A stretch of DNA of 64,000 nt from Megachile rotundata (Eukaryota > Arthropoda > Insecta > Hymenoptera > Megachilidae): NCBI RefSeq assembly GCF_050947335.1, contig NW_027473317.1, forward strand, positions 124,001 to 188,000. The letters are read 5' to 3'. The notes below the pieces were generated by a model, which had not been told where the DNA came from, did no database searches, and saw only the letters and a program-made list of their open reading frames with translations. The stretch's first letter is position 1; each line of letters begins with the position of its first letter. This document shows, piece by piece, positions 59,628-64,000 of this stretch. Both the position numbers and the translations under genes were made by a program.

Positions 59628-59781
59628 ATTGTATGATCGTGATTGTATGATCGTGATTGTATGATCGTGATTGTATGATCGTGATTGTATGATCGTGATT
59701 GTATGATCGTGATTGTATGATCGTGATTGTATGATCGTCATTGTATGATCGTGATTGTATGATCGTGATTGTATGATCGTG
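59628..59781 (+). repeat. GATCG monomer tract, 11 copies
   Basis: Counterpart of 54,704-54,857 at +4,924 bp, with the same internal GATCGTCATTG in eighth position. Confidence 0.92.
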
Positions 59782-61281
59782 ATTGTATGATTGTGATTGG
59801 ATGATTGTGATTGTATGATTGTGATTTTATGATTTTGATTGTATGATTGTGATTGCATGATTGAGATTGTATTATTGTGATTGTATGATTGTGATTGTAT
59901 GATTGTGATTGTATGCTTGTGATTGTATGATTGTGATGGTATAATTGTGATTATATGATTGTGATTGTATGATTGCGTTTGTATGATTGTGATTGTACGA
60001 TAGTGATTGTATGATTGTGATTGTATGATAGTGATTGTGACATTGCGATTGTATGATTGCGATTGTAATATTGCGATTGTATGATTGTGATGCATGATTG
60101 TGATTGTATGATCGTGATTATATGATCGTGATTGTATGATCGTGATTGTATGATCGTGATTGTATGATCGTGATTGTATGATTGTGATTGTATGACTGTG
60201 ATTGTGTAATAGTGATTGTCACATTGCGATTGTATGATTGCGATTGTATGATTGTGATTGTATGAGTGTGATTGTATGATTGTGATAGTAAGATTGTGAT
60301 TGTATGATTGAGATTGTATGATAGTGATAGTGACATTGCGATTGTATGATTGCGATTGTAAGATTGTGATTGTATGATTGTGATTGTATGATTGTGATTG
60401 TATGATTGTGATTGTATGAGTGTGATTGTATGATTGTGATAGTAAGATTGTGATTGTATGATTGTGATTGTATGATAGTGATAGTGACATTGCGATTGTA
60501 CGATTGCGATTGTAAGATTGTGATTGTATGATTGTGATTGTATGATTGTGACTGTATGATTGTGATTGTATGATTGTGATTGTATGATCGTGATTGTATG
60601 ATCGTGATTGTATGATCGTGATTATATGATTCTGATTGTATGATTGTGATTATATGATTGTGATTGTATGATTGCGTTTGTATGATTGTGATTTTATGAT
60701 AGTGATTGTATGATTGTGATTGTATGATAGTGATTGTGACATTGCGATTGTATGATTGCGATTGTAATATTGCGATTGTATGATTGTGATGTATGATTGT
60801 GATTGTATGATTGCGATTGTATGATTGTGATTGTATGACTGTGATTGTATGATTGTGATTGTATGATTGTGATTGTATCATTGTGATTGTATGACTGTGA
60901 TTGTATGATTGTGATTGTATGATAGTGATTGTGATATTGCGATTGTATGATTGCGATTGTATGATTGTGATTGCATGACTCTGATTGTATGATGGTGATT
61001 GTATGATTGTGATTGTTTGATTGTGATTGTATAATTGTCATTGTATGATTGTGATTGTATGACTTTTATTGTATGATTGTGATTGTATGATTGTGATTGT
61101 ATGACTGTGACTGTATGATTGTGATTGTATGATTGTGATTGTATGATCGTGATTGTATGATCGTGATTGTATGATCGTGATTATATGATTCTGATTGTAT
61201 GATTGTGATTATATGATTGTGATTGTATGATTGCGTTTGTATGATTGTGATTTTATGATAGTGATTGTATGATTGTGATTG

Positions 61282-62730
61282 TATGATAGTGATTATATGA
61301 TTGTGATTGTATGATTGTGATTGTATGACTGTGATTGTATAATAGTGATTGTGACATTGCGATTGTATGATTGCGATTGTATGATTGTGATTGTATGAGT
61401 GTGATTGTATGATTGTGATAGTAAGATTGTGATTGTATGATTGTGATTGTATGATTGTAATTGTATGATAGTGATTGTGACATTGCGATTGTATGATTGC
61501 GATTGTATGATTGTGATTGTATGATTGTGATTGTATGATTGTGATTGTATGATTTTAATTGTATGATTGTGATTGTATGATTGTGATTGCATGATTGCGA
61601 CTGTATGATTGTGATTGTATGATTTTGATTTCATGATTGTGATTGCATGACTGTGATTATATGATTGTGATTGTACGATAGTGATTGTGACATAGCGATT
61701 GTATGATTGCGATTGTGTGATTGTGATTGTATGACTGTGATTGTATGATTGTGATTGTATGATAGTGATTGTGATATTGCGATTGTATGATTGCGATTTT
61801 ATGATTGTGATTGCATGACTGTGATTGTATGATGGTGATTGTATGATTGTGATTGTTTGATTGTGATTGTATAATTGTCATTGTATGATTGTGATTGTAT
61901 GACTTTTATTGTATGATTGTGATTGTATTATTGTGATTGTATGATTGTGACTGTATGATTGTGATTGTATGATTGTGATTGTATGATCGTGATTGTATGA
62001 TCGTGATTGTATGATCGTGATTATATGATTCTGATTGTATGTTTGTGATTATATGATTGCGATTGTATGATTGCGTTTGTATGATTGTGATTTTATGATA
62101 GTGATTGTATGATTGTGATTGTATGATAGTGATTGTGACATTGCGATTGTATGATTGCGATTGTAATATTGCGATTGTATGATTGTGATGTATGATTGTG
62201 ATTGTATGATCGTGATTATATGATCGTGATTGTATGATTGTGATTGTATGATTGTGATTATATGATTGTGATTGTATGATTGTGATTGTATGACTGTGAT
62301 TGTATGATTCTGATTATATGATTGTGATTGTATGATTGTGATTGTATGACTGTGATTGTATAATAGTGATTGTGACATTGCGATTGTATGATTGCGATTG
62401 TATGATTGTGATTGTATGAGTGTGATTGTATGATTGTGATAGTAAGATTGTGATTGTATGATTGTGATTGTATGATTGTAATTGTATGATAGTGATTGTG
62501 ACATTGCGATTGTATGATTGCGATTGTATGATTGTGATTGTATGATTGTGATTGTATGATTGTGATTGTATGATTTTAATTGTATGATTGTGATTGTATG
62601 ATTGTGATTGCATGATTGCGACTGTATGATTGTGATTGTATGATTTTAATTGTATGATTGTGATTGTATGATTGCGATTGTAATATTGCGATTGTATGGT
62701 TGTGATTGTATGATCGTGATTGTATGATCG
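61282..62730. repeat. 4.93-kb HOR, truncated third copy
   Basis: Follows the 53.2/58.16-kb version of the unit (shift 3,132 bp from 58,161, then 3,077 bp). The 55-bp change is loss of the segment with the 13-bp TTCATTG monomer near 61,755. The copy stops after two GATCG monomers at about 62,730, where the equivalent tract upstream has eleven. Confidence 0.82.
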
Positions 62731-62961
62731 TGATTGTATGATTGTGATTGTATGATTGTGATTTTATGACTGTGATTGTATAATAGTGATTGTGACATTG
62801 CGATTGTATGATTGCGATTGTATGATTGTGATTGTATGAGTGTGATTGTATGATTGTGATAGTAGGATTGTGATTGTATGATTGTGATTGTATGATTGTG
62901 ATTGTATGATTGTGATTGTATGATAGTGATTGTGACATTGCGATTGTATGATTGTGATTGT

Positions 62962-63360
62962 GACATTGCGATTGTATGATTGAGATTTTATGATTGTGTT
63001 TGTATGATTGCGAATGTATGATTGTGATCGTATGATTGTGGTTGTATAATTATAGTTCCATGATTGTGATTGTATGATTGTTCTTGCATGATTATGATCG
63101 TACGATTGTAATTGCATGATTCAGATTGTATCATTGTGATTGTATGATTGTGATTGTATGATTGCGATTGTATGATTGCAATTTTATGAGTGTGATTATA
63201 TGATTATGATTGTGTGATTGTGATTGTATGATGGTGATTGTATGATGGTGATTGTATGATTGTGATTGTATGATTGTGATTATATGATTGTGATTGTATG
63301 ATTGAGATTGAATGATTGGGATTGTATGATTGTGATTGTATGATTGTGACTGTATGATAA
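62962..63360. repeat. Diverged module, copy 6
   Basis: Same markers (TATAGTTCCATG near 63,050) and, like copy 2, it continues to GATAATGATTG near 63,357. This ties the right end of the window to the 33.8-kb version and not to the 37-46 kb version. Confidence 0.87.
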
Positions 63361-64000
63361 TGATTGTGACATTGCGATTGTATGATTGCGATTGTAATAT
63401 TGCGATTGTATGATTGTGAGTGTATGATCGTGATTGTATGATCGTGATTGTATGATCGTGATTGTATGATCGTCATTGTATGATGGTGATTGTATGATCG
63501 TGATTGTATGATTGTGATTGTATGATTGTGATTGTATGCTTGTGGTTGAATGATTGTGATTGTATGATTGTGATTATATGATTGTGATTGTATGATTGCG
63601 TTTGTATGATTGTGATTGTATGATTGTGATTGTATGATTGTGATTGTGTGACTGTGATTGTATGATTGTTATTGTATGATAGTGATTGTGATATTGCGAT
63701 TGTATGATTGCGATTGTATGATTGTGATTGCATGACTGTGATTGTATGATTGTGTTTGTATGATTGTGATTGTATGATTGTGCTTGTATGATTGTCATTG
63801 TATGATTGTGATTGTATGACTTTTATTGTATGATTGTGATTGTATGATTGTGATTGTATGATTGTGATTGTATGATTGTGATTGTATGATTGTGATTGTA
63901 TGATTGTGATTGTATGATTGTGATTGTATGATTGTGATTGTATGATTGTGATTGTATGATTTTGATTGTATGATTGTGATTGCATGATTGAGATTGTATG
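63340..64000. repeat. Return of region II pattern (third landmark copy)
   Basis: GATCGTCATTG, GATGG and GCTTGTGGTTGAATG (about 63,538) reappear in the order seen near 34,441-34,520 and, from the last landmark, near 26,453. The displacement from 34.5 kb is about 29.03 kb. The block runs off the right end of the window. Confidence 0.8.

Larger units (their letters stand above)
56358..61281. repeat. 4.93-kb HOR, copy 2
   Basis: Nearly identical variant order to copy 1. It is 14 bp shorter because one GATCG monomer is missing near 58,030 (two against three). The other landmarks, including the 11-monomer GATCG tract with its internal GATCGTCATTG, are retained at +4,924 bp. Confidence 0.88.
1..64000 (+). 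repeat. 14-bp satellite/minisatellite array filling the window
   Basis: The sequence is a head-to-tail array of the monomer ATTGTATGATTGTG with no interruption by unique DNA. Orientation never flips: the G+T-rich strand is always the + strand. The monomer divides into GATTGTAT plus GATTGT, so it probably arose from a duplicated hexamer with an added AT. Most monomers match the consensus or differ by one to three bases, and the variants recur in fixed order. Neither array end lies in the window, so the true length is above 64 kb. Long homogeneous arrays of this kind are typical of eukaryotic heterochromatin; a bacterial or phage source is very unlikely. I see no centromere-protein box and no telomere repeat. 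Confidence 0.98.

Noticed and set aside
153..59781. GATC clusters as Dam-methylation or SeqA-type regulatory sites.
   Set aside because: The array looks eukaryotic, and the 14-bp spacing follows from the monomer. GATC here is a single T-to-C variant amplified locally.
1..64000. Many long - strand open frames with plausible start codons, some repeated with identical translation.
   Set aside because: They are a by-product of a stop-free 14-bp monomer. All frames give the same peptide cycle, composition does not change at their ends, and starts and stops are single variant monomers. None resembles a known protein family.
1..64000. CRISPR-like regularly spaced repeats.
   Set aside because: There are no unique spacers. 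What lies between any two repeats is more of the same 14-bp monomer, and no cas-like genes are present.
1..64000. Replication-origin iterons or a plasmid partition repeat.
   Set aside because: The array is thousands of monomers long with no adjacent replication gene and no AT-rich unwinding region distinct from the repeat. Iteron arrays are short.
1..64000. Telomere-type or G-quadruplex-forming repeat.
   Set aside because: The G+T-rich strand lacks runs of three or more G, and the unit matches no telomeric repeat family I know.
1..64000. A hidden novel gene system within the window.
   Set aside because: I found no stretch longer than a few dozen bases that leaves the satellite pattern on either strand, so there is no room for an undescribed coding system.

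Overview
The whole 64 kb window is one uninterrupted block of tandemly repeated DNA. I found no unique sequence, no credible protein gene, no RNA gene, no transposon and no array edge. The basic unit is a 14-bp monomer, ATTGTATGATTGTG on the + strand. It has no C on that strand, is about 79% G+T and 29% G+C, and splits into two related parts, GATTGTAT and GATTGT. Roughly 4,500 monomers fill the window. This is a eukaryotic-type minisatellite/satellite array, as found in heterochromatic, pericentromeric or subtelomeric blocks. The sequence alone does not identify the organism.

The array is not homogeneous. Point-variant monomers (GATCG, TTGCG, TACG, GACATTGCG, AATATTGCG, GATAG, GACTTTTATTG, GCGTTTG and others), a 12-bp monomer and a 13-bp monomer occur in a fixed order. 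That order defines cassettes of about 0.8-1.6 kb, and the cassettes form higher-order repeats (HORs) of several kb. Shared strings of variants give exact shifts, and these show four regions. Region I (1 to about 26.4 kb) contains nested duplications with shifts of 2,936, 1,706, about 5,190/5,163, about 10,253/9,833 and 6,196 bp, then a 4.1-4.8 kb HOR from about 16.8 kb. Region II (about 26.4 to 48.3 kb) contains an 8.0-kb duplication, a 2.9-kb duplication and three tandem HOR copies of 4,850, 3,605 and 4,850 bp; the middle copy lacks 1,245 bp. Region III (about 48.3 to 62.7 kb) has a mixed junction zone followed by two 4.93-kb copies and part of a third. From about 62.7 kb the region II pattern returns, displaced about 29.1 kb from its earlier occurrence near 33.7-35 kb.

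The - strand carries many long open frames (up to 421 codons), but they follow from the repeat. The reverse-complement monomer has no stop codon in any frame. Because 14 is not a multiple of 3, all three frames read the same 14-residue peptide cycle (HNHTITIIQSQSYN). I do not call them genes.

The features most worth following up are the nested HOR architecture, a diverged module present six times only after 30.9 kb, GATC-bearing monomer tracts whose length differs between HOR copies, alternation of CpG and TpG at three places in the monomer, and a recurrent 55-bp deletion between direct repeats. Coordinates marked 'about' come from landmark variants read by eye, not from an alignment.
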